DNA of 64,000 bases from Fusobacterium sp. JB019 (lineage in GTDB: Bacteria; Fusobacteriota; Fusobacteriia; Fusobacteriales; Fusobacteriaceae): contig JAUTCN010000002.1 of assembly GCA_030673965.1 (NCBI GenBank), positions 62,001 through 126,000 on the forward strand. The letters are read 5' to 3'. Positions 44,243-51,893 of this stretch are shown piece by piece. Below the pieces are notes generated by a model, which saw only the letters and a program-made list of their open reading frames with translations, searched no databases and was not told the origin of the DNA. The translations under genes were made by a program, and so were the position numbers. Within the stretch, counting starts at the first letter, position 1. The number at the start of each line of letters is the position of its first letter.

Positions 44243-47041
44243 GTGAGAATAAAATTAAGAAAAATAATTATTATAATAACATTGATAATATTTTCTCAAA
44301 TATCTTTTGGAAAAGAGATTCGTGTTGGATATTTTGATTTTGATGGATTTATAGAAAAAAATGAAAGAGGTATCTATCAAGGATACGGAGTAGAATATTT
44401 AAAAAAGATCTCAGCCTATTCTGATTTAGAATTTAATTTTGTTCCGGGAAGCTTAAAAGAATTAATAGGAAAAATAAAAAATAGAGAAATTGATATGTTA
44501 TGTCTAGTAATTAATACAGAAGATCGAGAAAAATATTTAGAATATTCAAGATATAGTTTTGGAATACCAGAAGGAAGACTTTATACTAAAAAAGATAGCC
44601 CGATATTTTATAAAGATTTAGAATATTTAAATAATAAAACTATAGGGTTGATGGAATGCTCTTTATTTAAAAAATCAGTAGAAAATTATGAAAAAGAAAA
44701 TAAGATAATGTTTCGAAAAAAGTATTATAAAACTGAAAAGGAAATGAGGGAAGCTTTAACTTTAGGAAAGATTGATGTAATGGCTACGGAAGCTATGTCA
44801 AGACATAATAATCTTAAATTATTAGATAGTTTTCCTATAGAAAAGTATTATTTTGTAGCTTTTAAAGATAATGATTTTATGAAAACTTTTAATAAGGCTC
44901 AAAGTAAGGTAATATGGCTTAATAAAAACTTAGATTTAACTTTATATAAGAAATATTATGGAAATCAATCAGGAGAAAACACTCTTAATTTAACAAGAGA
45001 AGAACATAATTACATAAAATCTAATTCAGAAGTTTTGGTGGGAATAGTAAAAATTAGAAATATTCTATCGAAATATAATGAAAAGACAAAGGTATTTACT
45101 GGAATAGAACCAGGAATAATTAAAGAAATAAATAAAATTTCAGGACTAAATTTAAAAATGATACCAGTTTCTCCTAAAAAAGATTTAATGAAAAGTTTAA
45201 AAGAAAATGAGTTAGATTTAGCCATGGGAATAAAAAAAGAAAATGATGAAAAATTATATGAAAATTTAATGTTTAGTATTCCCTATATAAATTATGGATT
45301 TTCCATAGTTAAAAAAAGAAATTTTTCATTGGAAAATAGAAAAAATTTCAGAGTGGCTATGCCTAAAAAGTTGTTGATTTTAAAAGAATATTTAAGAGAA
45401 AATTTTTTAAGAGTGAAAATTATAGAGTCTTCTAAAGGGGAATTATTAGATAAAATACTTGCAAATGAAGCAGATGTTGCAATAATTCAAAATTATGAAG
45501 CTCAGTATTATTTACAGATGCCAAAATATTTATCTTTAGTTATATCTAATTATGATTTTTATAATATAGATTCTAGTTTTATAGCAAATAGTAAGAATAA
45601 AATGTTGTTAAGTATACTTAATAAAAGTATTGACATTCTTGTTAATAAAAATGAAATAGAAAAAATAGTAAATCATTCAATTTCCAATAACATATATAAA
45701 TTAACTATTTTTGATATTATAAATCAATATCAAATTTTTATTATTATAATCACTTTGTTGATTATCTTTATAATAACTATTTTATTTAGAATAATAAAAC
45801 TTAATAAAGAAAATTTAAGAAAAACTTTAGAAAATAACAAAAAATTATTAGAAACAAATAACAAATTAAAGATAGCTACAACGAAAGCTAAAATAGCTAG
45901 TAGAGCAAAATCTGATTTTTTATCTCAAATGAGTCATGAAATAAGAACTCCTTTAAATGGAATACTAGGCATGACAAAGTTGGCATTGGAAGAAAAAAGT
46001 ATAAAAAATGAAGTGAAAAATTATTTGAAAAATATAGAAGAATCAGGAACTTATTTGTTAAAAATAATAAATGATATTTTAGATATTTCAAAGATAGAAA
46101 ATAATAAACTTATATTAAACCCAGAAATAGTTCCTATGGAAGACTTTATTAAAAATATATTAAATATTTTTAATGTTAGAGCTGTGGAAAAAGGAGTTAA
46201 TTTTAAAACAAAAGATTTATATTATAAATATAAATATGAGTATTTTGATAAAGTGAGGTTACAACAAGTACTAATTAATATAATAGGAAATGCTATAAAA
46301 TATACTCCTAAATATGGGGATGTTATTTTTAAAAATAAGTATATGGAAGAAAAAGGAAAAGTATTTTGTTGTTATGAAATAATTGATAATGGTGTTGGAA
46401 TGAGCGAAGATTTTTTAAAACATATGTTTAAACCTTTTGAACAAGAAAAAAATAAACTATCTAAATATTCAGAAGGGACAGGATTAGGTTTATCTATCTC
46501 TAAAAATATTATTGATTTAATGGGAGGAAAAATAGAAGTTAAAAGCAAATTAGGGAAAGGAACGCATTTTATATTAAAGATACCTACAGTTGAAATATTA
46601 GAAGAAGAATATATTAAATTAGAAAGAGAAAATAAGAATATTTTTTCTAAAGAAAATATAAAAAAAAGAGTATTGATTGTTGAGGATCATCCTATAAACG
46701 AAATGGTAGCAAGAAAGATATTGGAGAAGAAAGGATATTTAGTTGAAAGTTCCAAAAACGGAAAAGAGGCTATTGAAATATTTAAAAAGTCTAGTATAGA
46801 TTATTTTGATTTGATTTTAATGGATATTAGGATGCCTGTTATGGATGGATATGAAGCAACTTCAATTATTCGTTCTTTGCCGAGGAAAGATGCAAAGAAT
46901 GTTCCCATAGTAGCTCTTAGCGCTAATGCTTTTGATGATGATAGGAATAAATCTTTAAAATATGGAATGAATGAACATTTAGGAAAACCAATAGATATTA
47001 ATCAATTGGATAAAATATTAAAAAAGATGTTATATAAATAA
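44243..47041 (+). CDS. BvgS-like hybrid sensor histidine kinase
   Basis: A 932-residue protein with a signal-type hydrophobic N-terminus (about 6-22). Two tandem periplasmic amino-acid-binding (SBP_bac_3) domains follow (about 24-245 and 258-485), then a membrane helix (about 503-525). The HisKA domain has H565 in SQMSHEIRTPLNGILG. The ATPase domain has IDNGVGMSEDFLKHMF and GTGLGLSISK, and the C-terminal receiver has D861 in LILMDIRMPVMDGYEA. It would sense an amino acid or other small ligand outside the membrane. The start is GTG at 44243 with AGGGG upstream. No response regulator or Hpt protein is adjacent. Confidence 0.93.
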   Translation: MRIKLRKIIIIITLIIFSQISFGKEIRVGYFDFDGFIEKNERGIYQGYGVEYLKKISAYSDLEFNFVPGSLKELIGKIKNREIDMLCLVINTEDREKYLEYSRYSFGIPEGRLYTKKDSPIFYKDLEYLNNKTIGLMECSLFKKSVENYEKENKIMFRKKYYKTEKEMREALTLGKIDVMATEAMSRHNNLKLLDSFPIEKYYFVAFKDNDFMKTFNKAQSKVIWLNKNLDLTLYKKYYGNQSGENTLNLTREEHNYIKSNSEVLVGIVKIRNILSKYNEKTKVFTGIEPGIIKEINKISGLNLKMIPVSPKKDLMKSLKENELDLAMGIKKENDEKLYENLMFSIPYINYGFSIVKKRNFSLENRKNFRVAMPKKLLILKEYLRENFLRVKIIESSKGELLDKILANEADVAIIQNYEAQYYLQMPKYLSLVISNYDFYNIDSSFIANSKNKMLLSILNKSIDILVNKNEIEKIVNHSISNNIYKLTIFDIINQYQIFIIIITLLIIFIITILFRIIKLNKENLRKTLENNKKLLETNNKLKIATTKAKIASRAKSDFLSQMSHEIRTPLNGILGMTKLALEEKSIKNEVKNYLKNIEESGTYLLKIINDILDISKIENNKLILNPEIVPMEDFIKNILNIFNVRAVEKGVNFKTKDLYYKYKYEYFDKVRLQQVLINIIGNAIKYTPKYGDVIFKNKYMEEKGKVFCCYEIIDNGVGMSEDFLKHMFKPFEQEKNKLSKYSEGTGLGLSISKNIIDLMGGKIEVKSKLGKGTHFILKIPTVEILEEEYIKLERENKNIFSKENIKKRVLIVEDHPINEMVARKILEKKGYLVESSKNGKEAIEIFKKSSIDYFDLILMDIRMPVMDGYEATSIIRSLPRKDAKNVPIVALSANAFDDDRNKSLKYGMNEHLGKPIDINQLDKILKKMLYK

Positions 47042-47068
47042 AAAAGGTGCATAATAGCACCTTTTTTA
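47039..47068. terminator. Bidirectional terminator between hybrid kinase and recR
   Basis: Stem AAAAAGGTGC/GCACCTTTTT (47041-47050 and 47057-47066) with loop ATAATA and T runs on both sides. The recR stop codon overlaps its right end. Confidence 0.88.
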
Positions 47069-47659
47069 TAATTTTTGTCTTCCTTCAATAGCCTTGCTAA
47101 TTGTAGCATTATCTGTAAATTCTAAATTTCCACCCATAGGAATTCCGCTAGCTAACTTTGAGACAGTTAAACCAAAGGGCTTTATTAATTTAGTTAAGTA
47201 CATAATAGTTGTTTCTCCTTCTAAATCAGAACTTAAAGCAAAAATTACTTCTTTAATAGATTCAGTTGCAATTCTATTTAAAAGAGATTTAATATTAAGT
47301 TTATCAGGAGTGATACCGTTTAAGGGAGCTATTTTTCCATTTAACACATGATAACTTCCATTATATTTTCCGGTTTTTTCAATTGGAATAATATCTTTAC
47401 TATCTTCAACTACACAAATAATAGAATTGTTCCTTGTTTCATCTGAACAAATACTACAAATTTCATTTTCACTGAAATTTCCACAAACTTTACATTTTTT
47501 AACATGAAGTTTTACATTCATAAGTGCTTCTGAAAAGTCACTAACCTCATCTTTATTTAAATCTAAGATATGGAAAGCTAATCTAGTAGCAGATTTTTTT
47601 CCAATACCAGGAAGTTTATTGAACTCTTCTATTAAAATTTCTAAATATTTTGATGACAT
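47066..47659 (-). CDS. recR: Recombination mediator RecR
   Basis: A 197-residue protein of RecFOR repair. It has a helix-hairpin-helix start (LPGIGKKSATRLAFHIL), a four-Cys zinc finger CKVCGNFSENEICSIC, and a TOPRIM domain with VVEDSKDIIPIEKTGKYNGSYHVLNG and DLEGETTIMYL. The C-terminal Walker-like ASGIPMGGNLEF is conserved. It helps load RecA at gaps. GGAG precedes the ATG. It follows a small coiled-coil gene by seven bases. Confidence 0.97.
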   Translation of the reverse strand: MSSKYLEILIEEFNKLPGIGKKSATRLAFHILDLNKDEVSDFSEALMNVKLHVKKCKVCGNFSENEICSICSDETRNNSIICVVEDSKDIIPIEKTGKYNGSYHVLNGKIAPLNGITPDKLNIKSLLNRIATESIKEVIFALSSDLEGETTIMYLTKLIKPFGLTVSKLASGIPMGGNLEFTDNATISKAIEGRQKL

Positions 47660-47666
47660 AATTCTC

Positions 47667-47972
47667 CTATTCAGTCGGTGTATTTTTTATTCCTACTTTT
47701 CTTAAATCTTTAATAATATCTTTTCTTTCTTTTTCAAGTTCAGCAATATTTATAGTATGATCACTAACTCTTTCTTCATAATCAAGTTTCATATTTTCTA
47801 CAATATTAACAAAATCATCATAAGTCATAGTAGGTTTAATATATTCTTCTAAATTACGAAGAAGTAAAACTCTTTTTCTATTATCTCTTACCTTTTTTTC
47901 ATGATCTTGAATTTCTCTTTCGATTTTATTTTTTCTTCTAGCCTTTCTAACTATTTCTAATGCTTTATCCAT
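47667..47972 (-). CDS. Hypothetical coiled-coil protein upstream of recR
   Basis: A 101-residue, highly charged, helical protein (MDKALEIVRKARRKNKIEREI, then YEERVSDHTINIAELEKERKD), probably a coiled coil and soluble. It has the position usually held by the nucleoid protein YbaB before recR, but its sequence and size do not look like YbaB. AAGGAGG lies before the ATG. It is cotranscribed with recR. Function unknown. Confidence 0.78.
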   Translation of the reverse strand: MDKALEIVRKARRKNKIEREIQDHEKKVRDNRKRVLLLRNLEEYIKPTMTYDDFVNIVENMKLDYEERVSDHTINIAELEKERKDIIKDLRKVGIKNTPTE

Positions 47973-48063
47973 TTTAAAATACCTCCTTAAAGTAAAATTC
48001 CCTATTTATATATTTTATACCAATATTTTTAATTTTGCAATTTTTTTTAAAAAATGGAATTTA

Positions 48064-48092
48064 TTGAAAAAAACCAATATATATGCTAATAT
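48064..48092 (+). promoter_or_regulatory. Promoter of ftsY
   Basis: TTGAAA at 48064, a 17-base spacer with extended TGC, and TAATAT at 48087, about 37 bases before the start codon. Confidence 0.75.
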
Positions 48093-48128
48093 AAAGAGAA
48101 GATTAAGTAAGAATTTATGGAGGTTAGT

Positions 48129-49298
48129 ATGGGAATTTTTAAAAGATGGTTTGGAAAGAAAGATACAAATAAAAAAGAAGAAGAAAAAATAGAAGAAAAT
48201 ATAAATAATAATAATGATAGCTTATTAATAGATGAAGAAATTAGTAAAGAAATAAAAAAAGAAAAAATAAAAGAAGAAATGAAAGAAGAAATAAAAGAAG
48301 AAATAAAAGAAGAAGAAACTAAAGAAAAGATATTTGAAAAAGAAAATATTGAAATTTTAGAAAAGAAGGAAAAAAAAGAAGAGAAGAGAAATTTGTTCAA
48401 ATCTTTAAAGGAAAAACTTTTTAGAACAAGAGAAGGTTTCTTTGGAAAAATAAAAAATATATTTTCAGGAAGAGAAGTTATAGATCAGGAAATGTATGAA
48501 GAATTAGAAGAATTGTTAATACAATCAGATATTGGAATGGATATGACTATGAAGATAGTATCTTCTCTAGAAAAAGAAGTTAAAAAAAGAGGATTAAAAA
48601 AACCAGAAGAGATATATGAAGTTCTAAGAGAAGTTATGGGAGATTTTTTAATTAAAGAAAATAATGATTTAGATATTACAGAAGGAGAATTAAATGTAAT
48701 ATTAGTCGTAGGAGTCAATGGAGTAGGAAAAACAACAACTATTGGGAAAATAGCCCATCAATTAAAAAGAGAAGGTAAAAAAGTGATAATAGGAGCAGCA
48801 GACACTTTTAGAGCTGCAGCTATAGAGCAATTAGAGGAATGGGGCAAAAGAGCAGAGGTTGAAATTGTAAGAAAAGAACAAGGAAGTGACCCTGGATCTG
48901 TAGTTTATGAAACTATATCTGTTGCTCAAGAAAAAAAAGCAGATGTTGTTATAATAGATACTGCAGGAAGATTACATAATAAAGCTAACTTAATGAAAGA
49001 ATTAGAAAAGATAAATAACATTATAATAAAAAAAATAGGTCATGAAAGATATGAATCTATTTTAGTGTTAGATGGAACAACAGGACAAAATGGATTAGCT
49101 CAAGCTGAAATATTTAATGAGTCAACTAAGTTAACAGGATTTATTGTAACAAAGCTAGATGGAACGGCTAAGGGAGGAGTTATTTTTAGCATTTCAGACA
49201 AAATAAAAAAACCAATTAAATATATAGGTGTTGGAGAAAGTATTGAAGATCTTAGAAAATTCAATGCTAAAGAATATATAAATGCTATATTCGATTAA
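48129..49298 (+). CDS. ftsY: Signal recognition particle receptor FtsY
   Basis: A 389-residue GTPase that receives SRP-ribosome complexes at the membrane. The N-terminus is amphipathic (MGIFKRWFGKK). A very acidic low-complexity A-domain (about 12-85) rich in KEEI repeats follows. The N and G domains have VVGVNGVGKTTTIGKIA (G1), the DTFRAAA insertion motif, DTAGRLHNK (G3) and TKLDGTAKGG (G4). The ATG at 48129 has GGAGG seven bases before it, and an in-frame ATG four codons earlier contains that site. It has its own promoter. Confidence 0.97.
   Translation: MGIFKRWFGKKDTNKKEEEKIEENINNNNDSLLIDEEISKEIKKEKIKEEMKEEIKEEIKEEETKEKIFEKENIEILEKKEKKEEKRNLFKSLKEKLFRTREGFFGKIKNIFSGREVIDQEMYEELEELLIQSDIGMDMTMKIVSSLEKEVKKRGLKKPEEIYEVLREVMGDFLIKENNDLDITEGELNVILVVGVNGVGKTTTIGKIAHQLKREGKKVIIGAADTFRAAAIEQLEEWGKRAEVEIVRKEQGSDPGSVVYETISVAQEKKADVVIIDTAGRLHNKANLMKELEKINNIIIKKIGHERYESILVLDGTTGQNGLAQAEIFNESTKLTGFIVTKLDGTAKGGVIFSISDKIKKPIKYIGVGESIEDLRKFNAKEYINAIFD
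48272..48320 (+). repeat. Short tandem repeat inside ftsY
   Basis: Imperfect 12-base units of the type GAAGAAATAAAA repeat about four times and encode the (K/M)EEI-rich acidic segment. The region is outside the conserved GTPase and could vary in copy number between strains. Confidence 0.7.
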
Positions 49299-49330
49299 AA
49301 ATTGAGCAAAATAAAAAAAATATGCTAGAA

Positions 49331-49387
49331 AAAAAAGCAAAAAAAAGCAAAAAAAAAATTGTAAATATTTCTAAAATTTGTTAATAT
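49331..49387 (+). promoter_or_regulatory. pta promoter with phased A-tracts
   Basis: TTGTAA at 49359, a 17-base spacer with extended TGT, and TAATAT at 49382 form the promoter. Directly upstream, A-tracts separated by GC recur exactly every 10 bases (49331-49360), which should bend DNA and act as an UP element. The RNA leader to the GTG start is about 85 bases. Confidence 0.75.
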
Positions 49388-49479
49388 ATAGTTGAAGTTT
49401 TAGAAAAATAGTTAAATTACGTTTAACAAACAGTAAATGTTATAAATAAATTATTATGAAATCTTTAAGGAGGATTAAA

Positions 49480-50490
49480 GTGAGTTTTTTAGGGAAAGTA
49501 AGAAAGAAAGCTTTAGTAGCAAACAGTAGAATTGTATTACCAGAATCACATGATGAAAGAGTATTGAGAGCAACAGCTGAAATATTAAAAGAAAAGTTAG
49601 CACGTCCAGTATTAATAGGAAATGCAGAAAAAATAGCTTTAGATGCAAAAGCTTATGAAGTTTCAATTGAAGGAGCACATATAGTAGATCCTGCAACATT
49701 CTCAAGAATGGATGAGTATGCAACTAAGTTAGCAGAGCTTAGAGCTAAAAAAGGAATGACTTTTGAACAAGCAAAACAAAAACTAATGACAGATAGAGAT
49801 TTCTTAGGAGCTATGTTAGTTAGAATGGGAGATGCTGATGGAATGGTATCAGGAGCAACAGCACCAACAGCTAACGTACTAAGAGCAGGAATCCAAGTTA
49901 TAGGAACAAAACCAGGAGTGAAAACAGTTTCTTCTGTTTTCGTAATGGAATTAACTCAAAAGAAAGATTTATTTGGAAGCGTATTATTATTTGGAGATTG
50001 TTCAGTTATACCAAAACCAACTTCAGAACAATTAGCAGATATAGCTACTTCAGCTTCTGAAACAGCTAGAACAATAGCAGGAATAAATCCGAGAGTTGCT
50101 TTAATGACATTCTCAACTAAAGGTTCTGCAAACCATGAGTGTGTAGATTTAGTTAAAGATGCAGGAAAAATATTAAGAGAAAGAAAAGTTGCTTTCAGAT
50201 TTGATGATGAATTACAAGCAGATGCAGCTTTAGTTAAATCAGTAGGAGAAGTTAAAGCTCCATTATCAGATGTTTCTGGAAATGCTAACGTTTTAATTTT
50301 CCCAACTTTATCAGCAGGTAATATAGGATATAAATTAGTTCAAAGACTTGCAGGAGCAAATGCTTATGGACCAATAATTCAAGGGTTAAATGCACCTATT
50401 AATGATTTATCTAGAGGATGTTCAGCTTCTGATATCGTAGTTTTAGTTGCAATTACTTCAGCTCAAGCTTGTACAGAATGTGGAATGTAA
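49480..50490 (+). CDS. pta: Phosphate acetyltransferase
   Basis: A 336-residue cytoplasmic enzyme interconverting acetyl-CoA and acetyl phosphate. It begins VSFLGKVRKKALVANSRIVL and has PESHDERVLRATAEIL, then DADGMVSGATAPTANVLRA and NVLIFPTLSAGNIGYKLVQRLA, hallmarks of the short Pta form. The start is GTG at 49480 because AAGGAGG lies six bases before it; an ATG eight codons upstream precedes that site. It is followed by ackA at 59 bases, and PFOR lies next, so the three form the acetate-yielding branch of pyruvate fermentation. Confidence 0.97.
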   Translation: MSFLGKVRKKALVANSRIVLPESHDERVLRATAEILKEKLARPVLIGNAEKIALDAKAYEVSIEGAHIVDPATFSRMDEYATKLAELRAKKGMTFEQAKQKLMTDRDFLGAMLVRMGDADGMVSGATAPTANVLRAGIQVIGTKPGVKTVSSVFVMELTQKKDLFGSVLLFGDCSVIPKPTSEQLADIATSASETARTIAGINPRVALMTFSTKGSANHECVDLVKDAGKILRERKVAFRFDDELQADAALVKSVGEVKAPLSDVSGNANVLIFPTLSAGNIGYKLVQRLAGANAYGPIIQGLNAPINDLSRGCSASDIVVLVAITSAQACTECGM

Positions 50491-50549
50491 TTAAAATAAA
50501 AATTAAATAAAATTAAAATAAAAAAATAAGAATAAAAGGAGTTTATTTA

Positions 50550-51752
50550 ATGAAAGTATTGGTAATAAATTGTGGGAGTTCATCTTTAAAATATCAATTA
50601 TTAAATCCTCAATCAGGAGAAGTTTTTGCAAAAGGACTTTGTGAAAGAATAGGGATAGACGGATCAAGAATGGAATATGAAGTTCCTGCAACTGATTTAG
50701 AAAAAGAATTTAAACAAGCAATGCCTACACATAAAGAGGCTTTAACATTAGTAATAAATACATTAACAGATAAAGAAATAGGAGTTATAGCTTCTGTAGA
50801 AGAAGTTGACGCTATCGGTCATAGAGTAGTTCATGGTGGAGAAGAATTTGCAAAATCAGTATTATTAACTGATGATGTTTTAAAAGCTATCGAAAAAAAT
50901 AACGAGTTAGCTCCTCTTCATAATCCAGCAAACTTAATGGGAATAGATACTTGTAAAGAATTAATGCCAGGGAAACCAAATGTAGGTGTATTCGACACTG
51001 CATTCCATCAAACAATGCCAGCTAAATCTTATATGTATGCATTACCATACGAAGATTATACTGAATTAAAAGTTAGAAAATATGGATTCCACGGAACATC
51101 TCATAAATTTGTTTCAGAAGAATGTATAAAAGCTATGGGTAATCCTGAGCACTCAAATATTATAATTTGTCACTTAGGAAACGGAGCATCAATTTCAGCT
51201 GTTAAAGATGGAAAATGTATTGATACTTCAATGGGACTTACTCCATTACAAGGTGTAATGATGGGTACTAGATGTGGGGATATAGATCCTGCAGCAGTTC
51301 TATTTATAAAAGGAAAAAGAAACCTTTCTGATAAAGAAATGGATTCAAGACTAAATAAAGAATCTGGAATTTTAGGAGTATATGGAAAATCTTCTGACTG
51401 TAGAGACATGGAAAATGGAGTTGCAGAAGGAGACGAAAGAGCAATACTTGCTGAAGAAATGTTTATCTATAAAATAAAAGCTTACATAGGAAACTATGCA
51501 GCACAACTTGGTGGAGTAGACGCAGTTTGTTTCGCTGGAGGAATTGGAGAAAACGCAGCAGGAGTTAGAGAAGCAGTACTAGAAGGTTTAGAATTTATGG
51601 GAATTAAGATAGATAAAGAAGTAAATTCAGTTAGAAAGAAAGGAATTGTTGATTTAACAGCAGCAGATTCTAAAGCAAAAATATTTAAAATACCTACAAA
51701 TGAAGAATTAGAAATTGCTAGAGATACTTTCAAAATAGTAAATAACAAATAG
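50550..51752 (+). CDS. ackA: Acetate kinase
   Basis: A 400-residue ASKHA-fold kinase that makes ATP and acetate from acetyl phosphate. It has the phosphate motif VINCGSSSLKYQLL at the start, GHRVVHGGE, and the conserved segments HNPANLMGI and FDTAFHQTMP. The adenosine region is CFAGGIGENAAGVREAV. AAAGGAG precedes the ATG. It is cotranscribed with pta. Confidence 0.98.
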   Translation: MKVLVINCGSSSLKYQLLNPQSGEVFAKGLCERIGIDGSRMEYEVPATDLEKEFKQAMPTHKEALTLVINTLTDKEIGVIASVEEVDAIGHRVVHGGEEFAKSVLLTDDVLKAIEKNNELAPLHNPANLMGIDTCKELMPGKPNVGVFDTAFHQTMPAKSYMYALPYEDYTELKVRKYGFHGTSHKFVSEECIKAMGNPEHSNIIICHLGNGASISAVKDGKCIDTSMGLTPLQGVMMGTRCGDIDPAAVLFIKGKRNLSDKEMDSRLNKESGILGVYGKSSDCRDMENGVAEGDERAILAEEMFIYKIKAYIGNYAAQLGGVDAVCFAGGIGENAAGVREAVLEGLEFMGIKIDKEVNSVRKKGIVDLTAADSKAKIFKIPTNEELEIARDTFKIVNNK

Positions 51753-51830
51753 GGAAAATTAGGACATTATTCAACAGAATATTAGACAAATCTTAAGCTA
51801 GTAATATTGATAAAATAGGAGGGGATAGGA

Positions 51831-51878
51831 ATGTCCCTTCCAATATTCAATGTGATTAATAAAAACTCAAAGGTTTAA
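51831..51878 (+). CDS. Possible 15-residue leader peptide before PFOR
   Basis: A 16-codon frame MSLPIFNVINKNSKV with a strong AGGAGGGG nine bases upstream ends 16 bases before the PFOR start. It is translated in all likelihood if transcribed, because its ribosome site is as good as that of any gene here. No run of a regulatory amino acid and no terminator follow, so a role in attenuation is not shown. Translational coupling or chance are alternatives. Confidence 0.4.
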   Translation: MSLPIFNVINKNSKV

Positions 51879-51893
51879 AAGGGAGGAAACAAA

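Noticed and set aside
48272-48320. CRISPR or VNTR array
   Set aside because: The repeats are short, in frame within ftsY and code for its acidic domain.
49305-49360. Poly(A)/GC region as an insertion scar or CRISPR-like repeat
   Set aside because: The units are only 10 bases of A-tract with GC and no spacers. Phased A-tracts before a promoter fit better.
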